From Symsagittifera roscoffensis (Eukaryota > Xenacoelomorpha > Acoela > Convolutidae), in the NCBI RefSeq assembly GCF_963678635.1, contig NC_087064.1:52596684-52660683 (forward strand): DNA of 64,000 nt. The letters are read 5' to 3'. The notes below the pieces were generated by a model. That model made no database searches. It was not told the DNA's origin and was given only the letters and a program-made list of their open reading frames with translations. Shown piece by piece: positions 32,489-43,463 of the stretch; position 1 is the stretch's first letter, and each line of letters begins with the position of its first letter. Made by a program: the position numbers and the translations under genes.

Positions 32489-33624
32489 AACCGACAAAAA
32501 TGGATTAGGATCGATTTTAGTATGAAAAAAGTACGCTGATTAAATTTAGATCGATTTTAGTATGAAAAAAGTACGTTGATTAAATTTAGATCGATTTTAG
32601 AATGAAAAAAGTACGAAGATTAAATAAAAAAGATGAAGATTGATTTGGATCGATTTAAAATCGAAATAAATTGATCTTAAATCCCAGCTAAAAAAAATTG
32701 ATCGAAATCGATTTAAAATCAATTTAAATGCATTTTTTTCAATCTGAACTTGTTTTTTATTTTTAAGGGGATTAAAACGGATTAATATCAATTTTTTTAT
32801 TCGAGATTTATCATTTTCGAATTTTTATTGCATTTATTCCTTGCCTATCATTTTCCTTTTTACATCCATAGCGTATTCTAGCATAAAAAATTCCAAACGA
32901 AAAGACCAAAATATCGAAAAAAAATTCTATAATTTTCTTGCACATTTTGAGGTAAAAAATTGATCTACAATGATCCTTTTCTTGATTCGTTTTGTCCAAA
33001 ATTTTGCCCGAAATTTGATTAATCTGCAAAATTTTTTATGATTTAATTGCATTTTAATGAGATCAAATTTTAATTTTTTCTGACCCTTTTCTTGTTTCTT
33101 ACATAGGATTTACAATAATTTTCTATAATTACATTGCCTGTTTTCGAGCATAAAATTTGATTTATGTGGATAATTTTATGGAATTTTATAACATATGGCA
33201 CCAGTGTTTATATTTAAAAAATCGAGAACAAAATAATCCAACAATTTTTTAAAGGGTGTTTTTTTTCGCCTTCGAGCAAAAAAAAATGATTTTATTGGGT
33301 CTGAAAATCCATCCAAAACGATTTAAATCGATTTTTTAGACACTTAAATTGATTTTAAAAATTTCAAAAAGATCGATTTAAATCAAGTTAAAATGGATTT
33401 AAGTGAGTTTTGTATGGATTTTAGTGAGCCGGAAAATCCATCCAAATCGATTTAAATCGATTTTTTAGAAATTTAAATCGATTTAAAATTTTCAGAAAAA
33501 AATTGATTTAAAGTGATTTAAAATCCATTTAAGTTCGTAAAATGTACATAGTTAGTTGATTTGGATTGATTTAAAACCGATTTAAAATCAATATAAATCG
33601 ACCCGAAACCTTTTTTGACAGTGC
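32489..33624 (-). mobile_element. MITE family E (ATCGATTT-rich), copy in reverse orientation
   Basis: Its right end TTTTTTGACAGTGC is the complement of the GCACTGACAAAAATG terminus at 42049. The left end reads CCGACAAAAATGG. Much of it is imperfect repeats of GATTTAAATCGATTTT and GATCGATTTTAGTATGAAAA. The central part (32811-33029, minus) is open and resembles the open frame in the other copy. Confidence 0.75.
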
Positions 33625-33629
33625 AGGAA

Positions 33630-36440
33630 AGTTTTACACGACTTTTGTCATACAACTACGCGTAGGAAACCATTCATCTTGCCTATGGTTTGCGTTTGTC
33701 TAGCAAGATTCCTGCAAGCAGATTATACATTCCATTAGCATGAAATAAACAAAACTTTAATTTTCTGAATATTCACTTTTCTTATTTCAAATACAATTTT
33801 TTTTATTTTTGGTAATCTCATTTTGGTGATTTTTTTTTCTCTACACAAAAAGTATATAAAAGTGTATGCAAAAAAAATCGAAATAAGTGGAGCAAAGTTT
33901 GAAAAAATCTTTATGTGAGTAGGAAGTTGTTTTCACCGCTAATTGCTATGCTTAATTTGATTAATGGTGACAAAAAACCAAAGATGCAAACACGGAATAA
34001 GATGAAGAAAATGTCTTAGACATCTTCAGTAAATTTCCTCCATTTTCAATGGAATGCAAAAACTTGCGATAGCTTTGAAAAAATTTGTTTGAGAGCAAAG
34101 ATTGCAACATATTAGTTCTGCTGAAACGCTAAGCAAATTTTGTCTTCATCTTTTTGCTTAAAATCGACCCAGTTTGAGAAAAACGCGTTTTAAATTTTAG
34201 TTCAATGTATTTTGTCCTGATGATTTAAATCAGCACACTACAAAGTTGTTTAAGTTGCATCAATTAGATTGAACTGCTAGCCTCAAAACAATTTGGAATG
34301 AATTCATTTGTCTTATACGAAATAGATTGCACATGATTTATGCTTTTGGACTCAAGTTCTCAAATTTTAGCACTTACTATTTGGGATCTCCTTAAATATA
34401 TCCCCCTCGGGTACCTCGTAACGGGTATCTTCCCTATTGAGAAATAAATTAACTGTAAAGCATATCAGAATTTTATAACTAGCAACGAATATCCCCTCTT
34501 TGCAAAAGGGATGATATAATTAAAGAGATTCAATATTTGATATTGGCAGTCCAAAAACTATAGTTTATCAAAGTTTGATTTCAAAAAACATCTTGAAACA
34601 ATTAAAGGCGCAGTCCCAGCAATCAGCGCTTTGTTATGATATTCGACCACTCTTGTGGCGAAAACAGTCCTATAATTAGTCCCCGATAATTTAAAACAAA
34701 TAGTCGAATAAGAAACTACTTCATAGTTTTGAGCTTTTGACATCAAAACCCGGGTTGAACATCCTACAAAAATTTCCCCTCTTTTAGATTTTGTTATAAG
34801 ACTTATAAGAAATTTCTGTGAACATACAACTTTTTTACAAAAAATTTCTAATATAGCAACTTTTTCCCAAAACTCAAAAACTAGCCAAAAACTATTTCAA
34901 TGTGTTTTTGTACCGTAATAACAGATAAAAATTAGTTTTGAGAATTTTTGGTCAACCCGCGTTTCTTTTTAGTGATTTAATATTTCGTTAAAAATGGCTA
35001 GTTAAAAAAGATTTTCTGGAGAAAAAAGAGTCGAGATGAAAAGCCAGAGATTAAAAGTCATTGAAATGGTTAATGTTCCGACTTTTGAGAGAATGGAAAA
35101 TTTTAGCTTGAGATGGACTTTTCAGTCAATTTTCGGCAATAGAATTAATAGTTTTCGAAAAAAAATTTATATCCCATTGAAATTATCAAATCCCAAAACC
35201 AAATTTAAAAAACTACCTCTGATCTTTTTTTTGCAGAGTTCTGGGAGTTTGAAAGAATTTGCCAATTCGACCATGCTCTGGACTAATTTATGCGCGCGTT
35301 GAAGGTTTTGTTCATACTGCTGAAAGCATAATGAAAATTTCGTATACGTGGCGATTTATCTCGCACAACCAAGACGTTCCAAATTAAGATTATGCAAGAT
35401 CAAATTTATTATGATTATTATCAAACTTACTATTAATTGATCTTTGATATTTAGATAATTTATCGTTTTTCAATTCGATATAGATTTAAAAACAGCTTAG
35501 CGTATGTCATACTTCTTGTGGACTTGAAAAAATTCAATTTTCCGTTTACTGAACTTTTTTTCTTCAAAAAAACGGTTGAATGATCAGACAATTTCATCGT
35601 TTTGCTTATTGGCCTGTTCTGCCCGTTCTTTTACTGATACATCGATTCACTGGCATACACAAAAATTTTTAATTAAACGTTGTACAAAACTTCCCCTATC
35701 TTAGAACTTCCTATAAGATTTGTAGGAATTTTCCGCTATCTTACAACTTTCCTATAAGCCAAAACATTAAAAAATGCCAGCATTTTGAACGTGTTTTTAT
35801 ACCGTAATAACAAAAAAGATCATTTTTAGATTTTTTTTAAATTTAATAATGCTTGTGAGAATTTTTAGATAGTGGTTTATAATGTATGCATCTCGTACAA
35901 GAAATTCGGAGACAAAAAAATGATTTTTTTTTTCAAAAAATCTTCTTGTTATAAGTAACTAGCGGCTCAAAATATTTTTGGAGACAAAAAAATTCAACTC
36001 TGACGATCAAGTCATATAGCTTCGGACGTGTTGTATCTGTTTTTTAGCTATTTATCGACAACTTAAAATCAGCACAACTTGCTCTGTAATACTCTTGTTT
36101 CTTTGTAAGCTCATATAGCAACTCGAGTTTTTTCGCAAACGGTTTTCCGTCGTAGTACTCTGTGACAGTGGCGAAGTTTAAATTCATTATGAGAGAAATT
36201 TAAAAAATGAAAATGAAAAATTTTGAAAATTTTTCCTAGGAAAGAAAAGTCCCTATCTCACAACTTTCTTAAAAGAAAAATTCTCTATCTTGTAACCTTC
36301 TCAGAACCTATTTTTGTAAGAAGTTGTAAGGTATTTATAAAAGAAGATCTAAGATAGCGACTTTTGGCCAAACTGGGTTCACTTAAGAAGTAAGAATTCA
36401 GGTAGAAATTGCAAAATTTTCTGTTTAACAAAAATTAAAT
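33630..36440. other. Gene-free stretch with short repeat pieces
   Basis: 34140-34260 matches the outer arm of the palindrome at 61679-62350 (GAGAAAAACGCGTTT … TTTAAATCAGCAC). 34960-35430 is a diverged plus-strand piece of MITE family A. The phrase CCCCTATCTTAGAACTTCCT and its variants recur at 34770, 35693-35755 and 36245-36350. No gene is supported. Confidence 0.45.
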
Positions 36441-36455
36441 GTGTTATTTTCAAGA

Positions 36456-36660
36456 ATGAGGAAAAAGACAGGAACACGAATGAACATATCGGAGGTAGAG
36501 AACAAAGTTTCATCGTGGGGTGTTGTCGTGGTGCTCTGGATATTGTGCTCTTCAACTGCTCTTCAAGTGAGAGGAGTCAAAGTCGTTGATAGAACTGATG
36601 ATTCAACTTGTCCAGACGACTTGCATAGCACACCCATTGAAAACGAGCAAACTTACATGG
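36456..36660 (+). CDS. Exon 1 of an unrecognised secreted/membrane-anchored protein
   Basis: The ATG follows TTATTTTCAAG|A, which looks like a splice acceptor, so an untranslated exon or a trans-spliced leader may precede it. The exon encodes MRKKTGTRMNISEVENKVSS, a hydrophobic segment WGVVVVLWILCSSTALQV (signal peptide or anchor), then a polar region with one cysteine (DDSTCPDDLHSTPIENEQT). The donor TACATGG|GTCAGT is phase 1. It joins in frame to 38785-38925. Family not recognised. Confidence 0.6.
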
Positions 36661-37288
36661 GTCAGTTGATTTCAATATAGTTCCGAATGCTGTTTTTAAA
36701 AAGTAGCTGATCAGCAGTGCGCGGGTAAATGTTCTGGAGCTAAATTGCTAAAACTTTTTGAAGCTTCTCTTATGTACAGATTCGAACACCTGTTTTAATC
36801 AAAATAAACAACAATCAAAACCCAAGTAGTAAAAAGGACAGCTGGTTACTGTGAAAAAAGCACAGAATGTTCCGACCATGGTGTAAAAAAGTTTAAATTT
36901 TTTTTCTTCAATTTATTGTCAGTTTCTTGCGTTGTTGTGATAAAAAAATATCTGAACAAAAACTGGAAATTAGAAATATACGACAGTCATATTAAATAGG
37001 CAAAAAACGTAGAAAAATTACTAAGAAAACACAAACACATCAAAAATGGCGCTAAAAAACTCTGAAAAACTATGCTTTTGTATGCCTGCTCGCTCGCATT
37101 ATTCGTTTGAATTTAGACTAAAAATCAGAAATTTTCAACTTTTTTCTGGATACTGGGACAAACTTGTAGAAGTTTTTCTAATGTCGGTCGAGTCACGACT
37201 AGAAATGCTTTTGTATGATGTATCACCCAACACTTTCTCATAACTAAATGTGGTACCTGATTTTGCGTGGAAAATATAAAAAGGCAGA

Positions 37289-38577
37289 CATTACGAGCCA
37301 AACTGTGCAAAAAGCCAAACTGTGCATTCTGTGCATTGTATGCGGATTCCACATCATTGCTACTTTTCTTTGATCTTTGTTGCTGTTATGGATTCCACAT
37401 ACAAAAACTTAAAACACTGTTCTGTTCAAAATCGCTACAAACATAGACGAATTTGCGGAATCCGCAACCATATTTGCGGAATCCAAAACAGTTTGTGGAG
37501 TCCATATGCAAACAAAAAGACATGTGTCTAGTAAAAATGAGCTGTTGCGGAATCCGCAAATTGTAATTGGAATCCGCAAGTTTTAGGTCGAATCTGCATT
37601 TTGTATGCGGATTCCGTTTACATATATGTATATATGTAATAGCGTTTAAAATTATATCTTTTAATTACATGATTTAATTTCACTAGAATAAGAATTTACT
37701 AGATCAGTTTTTGGGAATAATGGAATCACATTCACTGACCAGTATTTGGGATCGATTAAATCGCAAATACTCAACTAATTGGACGATTTGCTATGCGTTG
37801 GGTTTCTAATCACTCTCAGCCTAATGACTACAAATAATGAATTAATTCGATATTTTTTCCAATTTTTTCCAGTTTTTGGGATTCCATCAATCCCAAATAT
37901 TGACCTCATTTGGCGATATGCTGTGTGTTTTGTTTCCATAAACTCTCAACCCATTGACTACAATTACTGAATTTAATAAGCGTCATGCTTCCAAAATCAG
38001 TATTTGGGATTGACGCAATCCCAAATAATGACCTAATTTGGTGATATGCTGTGTGTTTTATTTCCATACACTCTCAACTCAATGACTCCAAATATTGAAA
38101 TTATTCGGTGTTGTGTTTCCAAAATACTAAAAAATGACATCCGCCGGTTTAGGTAACCAGTGTTATAAGAATTGTTCGCGGATTCCGCTGACAATGGTTA
38201 AGTCCTTGCTTTTAAATTCCGCACTGCTGGAGATAAGAATTCCAGCTCTAGCTTTTTATTGTTTATATGCAAGTTCAGTTTTGAACAAAGTTCGGAATTC
38301 ACTTACAGCTTGCGGAATCCGCTCACATTTGCGGATTTCGCTTACATTTTGAGGAATCCAAAACAATTAGCTGTATTCGCTTGTTGCGGATTCCGCGACA
38401 CTAAAAATGTGCCGACAAAAATTACGTTACACTCATATGTACGCGGAATCCACGGATGTTTTGTAAGTGGAATCCACTTACATTTTGGAACATATGTAAA
38501 GATACGTTTTTGGAATCCAGGAAACATACAGACACAAAACTGTGCGAATATCCAGGGCACAGTTTGGCTTCGTAATG
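37289..38577. mobile_element. DNA-transposon family C (GCGGAATCCGC arrays), copy with insertion, in intron
   Basis: The terminal inverted repeats are CATTACGAGCCAAACTGTGC on the left and GCACAGTTTGGCTTCGTAATG-like on the right. The interior holds many GCGGAATCCGC/GCGGATTCCGC palindromic words in both orientations. A block of three ~128-base tandem repeats (37738-38125) interrupts it. A smaller relative is at 59483-60125. No transposase is present. Confidence 0.8.
37738..38125 (+). repeat. Three tandem ~128-base repeats
   Basis: Each unit has GTATTTGGGAT(T/C)…AATCCCAAAT, then GGCGATATGCTGTGTGTTTT, then CTCTCAACCCAATGACTACA-like sequence. The first unit is the most diverged. Each unit begins with an inverted pair TTTGGGATT/AATCCCAAA. 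Confidence 0.8.
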
Positions 38578-38784
38578 GAAGAAGAGAAAAAACTAAAATA
38601 TACCCGAATACACAGTTCGTCCTCATTTTTGAAATGGTCGGACCAAAAAGAGGGTAACATAACGTTTTGTTAATTCATTTTTTATTAAGAGTTCATTTCG
38701 ATACTAAAATACACCAACTTGAATGCATATTAACAAAACTGTTTGCATGGAGGTGATCAGCGTAGAAGTTTTTGATTTTTGCAG

Positions 38785-38925
38785 AAAAGTATGAGGAGTT
38801 ATTGGAGAAAAAGGAATTTAAGCCAGCGGAAAATTGCTCGGATAAAGTGCTGAGTGGCTGTGCAGTGGCAGATATTGACCTCAACAACGCAAACGCATGT
38901 ATCAACTGCCCCATCGTTCACACAG
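38785..38925 (+). CDS. Exon 2 of the unrecognised secreted protein
   Basis: The acceptor is TTTTGATTTTTGCAG|AAAAG and the donor CACACAG|GTACAA. The exon is 141 bases, phase 1 at both ends, encoding KYEELLEKKEFKPAENCSDK and a cysteine-containing stretch (VLSGCAVADIDL, NACINCPIVHT). A symmetrical phase-1 exon with paired cysteines suggests an extracellular module. Joined to exon 1, it stays in frame. No domain is recognised. Confidence 0.6.
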
Positions 38926-39182
38926 GTACAATAAGTTTATGAGAGAGGAAGAACGGGAGGCAATAATTTTTTTTTACTTACTTGAAGTTTAACAGTGCGT
39001 TTTTGATCGATATTGCATGAAATTATCAAAAAAAACTACTTCGCATCCTTCTTTTTTCATCTGCTATAACACCTACAAGCATTTCTTAAAATGGTGACTT
39101 AGAAAAACTATTTCAAAATTTCAAAGAACTAAATGACACCCGAATGAAAAGTTCCTCGCCATTTTCAACGGTCGGAACGAAA

Positions 39183-39290
39183 ATCATAATGTTAATAATC
39201 ATAAAATCATGATAACAATAATCATAATAACCATAATAAAAATCATAATAAAAACTATAATAATCATAATAGTTGTAATATTCTTAATAA
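39183..39290. repeat. (ATAATCATA)n simple repeat
   Basis: An imperfect run of ATAATCATAA-like units of about 110 bases. The open frames across it on both strands are by-products. Confidence 0.85.
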
Positions 39291-40369
39291 AAATAGATTG
39301 TAGATGTAAGACAGATGAAAGAACAATCAATTTTAATTTATCCGCCGGTTCAAAACAAAGGGAAAAAAAAGATTCTGCTGGTTTTTTACACACAATTTTG
39401 TTTTTGTTTTTTACATTTTTATAAAAAATTTTAATAGTTTTTTCTTACTAGAAAGACACGTGTAAAATCAACAGCACGTCAATATTTGTGTGATTTTGCA
39501 GAGTGTTTCAGCTTCTGATTATAACCCTCCTCTTATTGTTGCGGTTTTACTAGAAAGATAGTTTGAATTGCTTTCTATTCTTCTGGGTTCTTCCACTCAA
39601 ATTAGTAAAAAACAGGGCTAATGAAAAACTGAAAAAAAATCTTTTTTGAATGGTTGGATTTAAAACGGATATTAGTTATTTTCTGTGACTGGTTGGCCAA
39701 TTGAGACAAGAAAACAGAAAAATGAAATGATTTTTTATAAAAAGTAAGTTTTAATAAAGTACAGTAATCCCACAAAAAATAAAATGCAATTTCACAACTA
39801 ACTGAAGTTATCGAATGCAAATTTTAGTTTAAATTGCGCAAATTGTTTATATTCCGCTTTTGATATTTGACAGTTTTTTCAAGTATTTGATATTGATGGG
39901 AAAAACTTTGATGACCTCGGCTCAAAACACTTGTTATCAGAGCAAAACTGTAGATATGTATTTTACCGTTTGATAAATCTGAGAAGACTTTTGGTGAAAA
40001 AGACAACTTTCGAAAAAAGATGTTTGAAAAATTTTCAGATGGAAGTTTTGATCATGTAAAATCTACGCAATATCCATGGAAGTTTTGATCACGTAAAATC
40101 TACGCAATATCTATGGAAGTTTTGATCATGCAAATAAACTACAATTCAATTTGAAGTAATATCTGAGACGGATTAAATATCAATATTTTTCCTGCGTTAT
40201 TAAAAAATTCCAAAAAAAACTTTTTTGAAAACTTATTTAAAAAATATTTAACCCATGGTTTTTTTGAGTATGGAGCAAAAGTATATCTTATTGCTCAGAA
40301 AAAAAAACAAAGTTTTTTGAAATTTTGCTGGTTGGATACTTTAAATAAGTTAAAGCGAGCACAAACTCT

Positions 40370-41117
40370 AGTTTCGTTTTTGAGATTTTATTGTGTGTGG
40401 CGAATTTTTGTTTCGATTTTCGAAGGAACGAAGTATTTATGCTTAGTGTGATTTTTTATTCAGTCAACAATCAATAGTTTTTATTGAGAAATTTTTATCA
40501 TATATTGAAGATATCGACTCCTTGAAATCAAATTTGAAAATATATTCCACCTCCAATCAATTTTTTGCAAAGTTTTGAGAGTTTGAAAATTGTCAGTTTG
40601 GCCGCTACCTGGACTAACTTATGCGCTTTTTGAACATTTTATTCATAATCCTGAGAGCGTAAGTAATTTATGCGCAGCGAATTATCCCGCACAAAAAAAG
40701 GTTCCAAATTGAATTGAGGCGAACTAGTTGTTCGTAATAACATTGTACGATTCAATCTTTTACATTTGAATTTTTGATGTTGTCCAAAGTTTTTAGTTTT
40801 TCAATATGAGTTAAATTGCGGTAGGGCGACAATTCGTAACAGGCGACAATTGATAACAGTCGACAATTCGTAAGAAGTGGTATTTCGTAACAAGGAACTG
40901 GCAAGTAGAATACGCTAGCTCCTCTTCGCACCCATGCGCTTACATGAGGCAAGAGAGAAATGTTGCGCGTGAATCAGTGTTGCCCTCTTAATCTACTGTT
41001 ACGAATTGTTGCTTGTTACGAGTTGTCGCCTGTTACGAATTGTCGCCTGTTACGAATTAAGGCCTCGCGTTAAGGGGCAGTTCGAACATTCAGAGTTTTG
41101 CTCTGATATATGAACAG
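40370..41117 (+). repeat. MITE family A, diverged copy carrying a foldback insertion
   Basis: The 5' part has GTTTCGATTTTCGAAGGAAC. The interior has CCCGCAC…GTTCCAAATTGAATTGAGGC. The 3' end is GCAGTTCGAACATTCAGAGT followed by CTGATATATGAACAGTCTTG. The insertion is at 40823-41063. Confidence 0.6.
40823..41063. mobile_element. Foldback element with inverted arrays of a 17-base unit
   Basis: Four 17-base units start at 40827 (CGACAATTCGTAACAGG, then variants). Four inverted units (CCTGTTACGAATTGTCG and variants) end at about 41060. The ~100-base centre is higher in GC and has no frame. The layout is that of foldback/MULE-related elements. It interrupts a family A MITE, so it is younger. Confidence 0.85.
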
Positions 41118-41551
41118 TCTTGTTTTGACTTTAGTTATGTTCAACTCGAGTTTCAGTCAGTTTTGTTTTGGCAAGCTAATTGGGTCAAGTGTAGCAAAAC
41201 TCTAGGCAAGAGGATATCTCTTTGCTTTTGACGCTGGATGTGAGAATTAAGCAGGTTTTCAAAATAGATGTTTTAACAAATTAAGAAAAAAGAGAGTTTG
41301 GGGGCATAGAGAGCGTTTGAAAATGATGCTCCAAATATCATTTAATTCTTCGAAGTCTTTTTTGTAATGTTTTTCAAAGAAAATTAAATTTAAGAATTTT
41401 TTAAAAATATCCCAATAACTTGAGATAGCCTAAAAAGTGCCCACTCTTAGAAAAAACCTTGATTGGATTGGCCAAAACGCTTTTTGATATTTTACAATTG
41501 TTTGACTTGTTTTCACATATCATTTATCATAATACTCTCGATGTTGCATAT

Positions 41552-41680
41552 GCAGCAGGGGCGGATTTAGGGGACGGATGATAACTATTTCTCTCAACAA
41601 TTTGACCCGTCGTCACCCAAATGGTATTTTCCTTTGTTAACAGCTTACTTTATGGCTGACCGAGCACAGAGGTAGTGCAT
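41552..41680. repeat. Repeat family F, terminal fragment
   Basis: It begins CAGCAGGGGCGGATTTAGGG, the inverted-repeat end of the family also seen at 52832 and 53163, and continues into CACCCAAATGG and GGCTGACCGA words of the family interior. Confidence 0.55.
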
Positions 41681-42048
41681 GCCAAAAAAATGCAAGTTTT
41701 TGGTCAAAACTTTTCAAAGAAAGGCCAAAAATCATTTTTTGGATTTTTTCAAAAAGAAACGCAGAAATTTTCTTTAAAATTAGAGTCTTTATGACGCTCT
41801 GAAAGCGCTCAGAAATTCAATTTTGCCTATTTAAAAAACAGGCAAAAACGGCTTGACAGGCCATAATCATTACCAAAAAAAGAAAAAATTACTCTGTGAT
41901 TTTTTGTCAAAATGCAAAACACATGATCCGATACTTTAAATGGCAGACAGACTTTTCATTTTTTTGAACTGATAGGATAAGTTTAAAAAAAAGGCTTGTA
42001 GGAGTTTTTTTGTATTTTTTCTCAAGTAATTGATTTTATTCCATGCCC

Positions 42049-42892
42049 GCACTGACAAAAATGGTTTCGGATTGATTTAAATTGATTTTAAATTGATTTT
42101 AAATCAATCCAAATTGATTAACAAGGTACATTTTACGAACCTAAATGGATTTTTAATTGATTTAAATCGATCAATTTTGCAAATTTTAAATCACTTTAAG
42201 TGTCTAAAAAATCGATTTAATTCGATTTGGATGGATTTTTCGACTCACTCAAAACCATCTGAAACTCACTTAAATCCATTTTAAATTGATTTGAATCGAT
42301 CTCATTTGAAAAACTTTGTATCGATTTGATCTCATTAAAATGCAATTAAGTCATAAAAAATTTTGAAGATAAATCAGATTTTGGGCAAAACTTATAAAAC
42401 GAATAAAAAAAAGGTCAATATAGATCAGTTTTTGAACTCAAAATATGCAAGAAAATTATATAGTTTTATCGATTATTTGGTCTTTTTATTGGGTCTATTT
42501 TATGCTATAATACGCTATGGATGCCAATTGAAAATGATAAGCAATAAATAAATGCAATAAAAATTCGAAACTGATAAATCTCGAATGAAAAAAATTGATT
42601 TAAATCCATTTAAATCCGATTTAATCCCCTTAAAAAAACAAATTGAGACTGGAAAAAATGCATTTAAATTGATTTAAAACCAATTTGGATAATTTTTTTT
42701 AGCTGGAATTTAAGATCATTTTAAAAATCCGATCCAAATCAATCTTCATCTTTTTCATTTAATCTTTGTTTTTTTTTCATACTAAAATCGATCCAAACTT
42801 AATCAACATACTTTTTCATACTAAAATCGATCTAAATTTTTTAACGTACTTTTTTCATACTAAAATTGATCTTAATTCATTTTTGCCAGTGC
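42049..42892 (+). mobile_element. MITE family E (ATCGATTT-rich), intact-ended copy
   Basis: The ends GCACTGACAAAAATGG and CATTTTTGCCAGTGC are inverted repeats. The interior is dominated by TTGATTTAAATCGATTTT-like words. 42363-42551 is open (INQILGKTYKTNKKK, FYAIIRYGCQLKM) and resembles the open frame of the other copy at 32811-33029 (INQISGKILDKTN, FYARIRYGCKKEN). The length is about 844 bases. Confidence 0.8.
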
Positions 42893-43269
42893 GTGAGATA
42901 ATCAGTTTTTGAACACTCCTGAAAAAAACTAACGTTTTGTGTAAATTAACCGGGTTGATCCACATAATATCCAGTTTCTCTTTGTAAAATTAGATGCAAT
43001 TACTTTCACCAAAAATTTGAACGATAATTGATTGATATTAAAGTCCAAGCAATTGATTGCTTAATGCAACAAATAAATGATTGTTCTGTCATCAAACTAC
43101 GATGCCTTCGATTATTGACACTGAGCACGCACGCTTACGGGACGGTATCCACTTAATACTTTGTAACGAGCTGTGCGTTTCGGCTATTGTTGAAATGGGT
43201 TAGCTGATTTTCGGCTTTAATGCCCTTCGGCAACTTGGCTTGCTGCCCCAGTTTTGATTATAATTCTAG

Positions 43270-43394
43270 TGTGTGCCTGTAAGAAATGTACTGTTGTGGG
43301 GTCAAATTGCAAAGTATACACAGGAGTGTGTAAGCCGCAGATAAAAAAACACAAAATTGTATTGCGATGTAGAGATAACTGTAAGAATGGACAC
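43270..43394 (+). CDS. Candidate exon 3 of the secreted protein (cysteine-rich)
   Basis: After the acceptor TATAATTCTAG the frame that continues phase 1 from 38925 reads VCACKKCTVVGSNCKVYTGV then CKPQIKKHKIVLRCRDNCKN, with eight cysteines in about 40 codons. A possible donor is GGACAC|GTAGGC. Cysteine spacing and phase fit a secreted protein, but the donor is weak and there is no repeat-free context. The MULE begins 70 bases further on. Confidence 0.35.
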
Positions 43395-43463
43395 GTAGGC
43401 TCTTTTTCATTTTCCCTCCACGCTAAAAACTTCAAATTTGTATGAATATATTCGAATCGGCGC

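Noticed and set aside
38259-38660. 132-codon plus frame and 94-codon minus frame with good openness
   Set aside because: Both lie within the family C element and result from its repeated GCGGAATCCGC units.
39199-39424. Isoleucine-rich open frames on both strands
   Set aside because: They are translations of the ATAATCATA simple repeat.
40827-41060. 17-base repeats considered as a CRISPR or telomere-like array
   Set aside because: They are head-to-tail without spacers and inverted on the far side, which is a foldback transposon structure.
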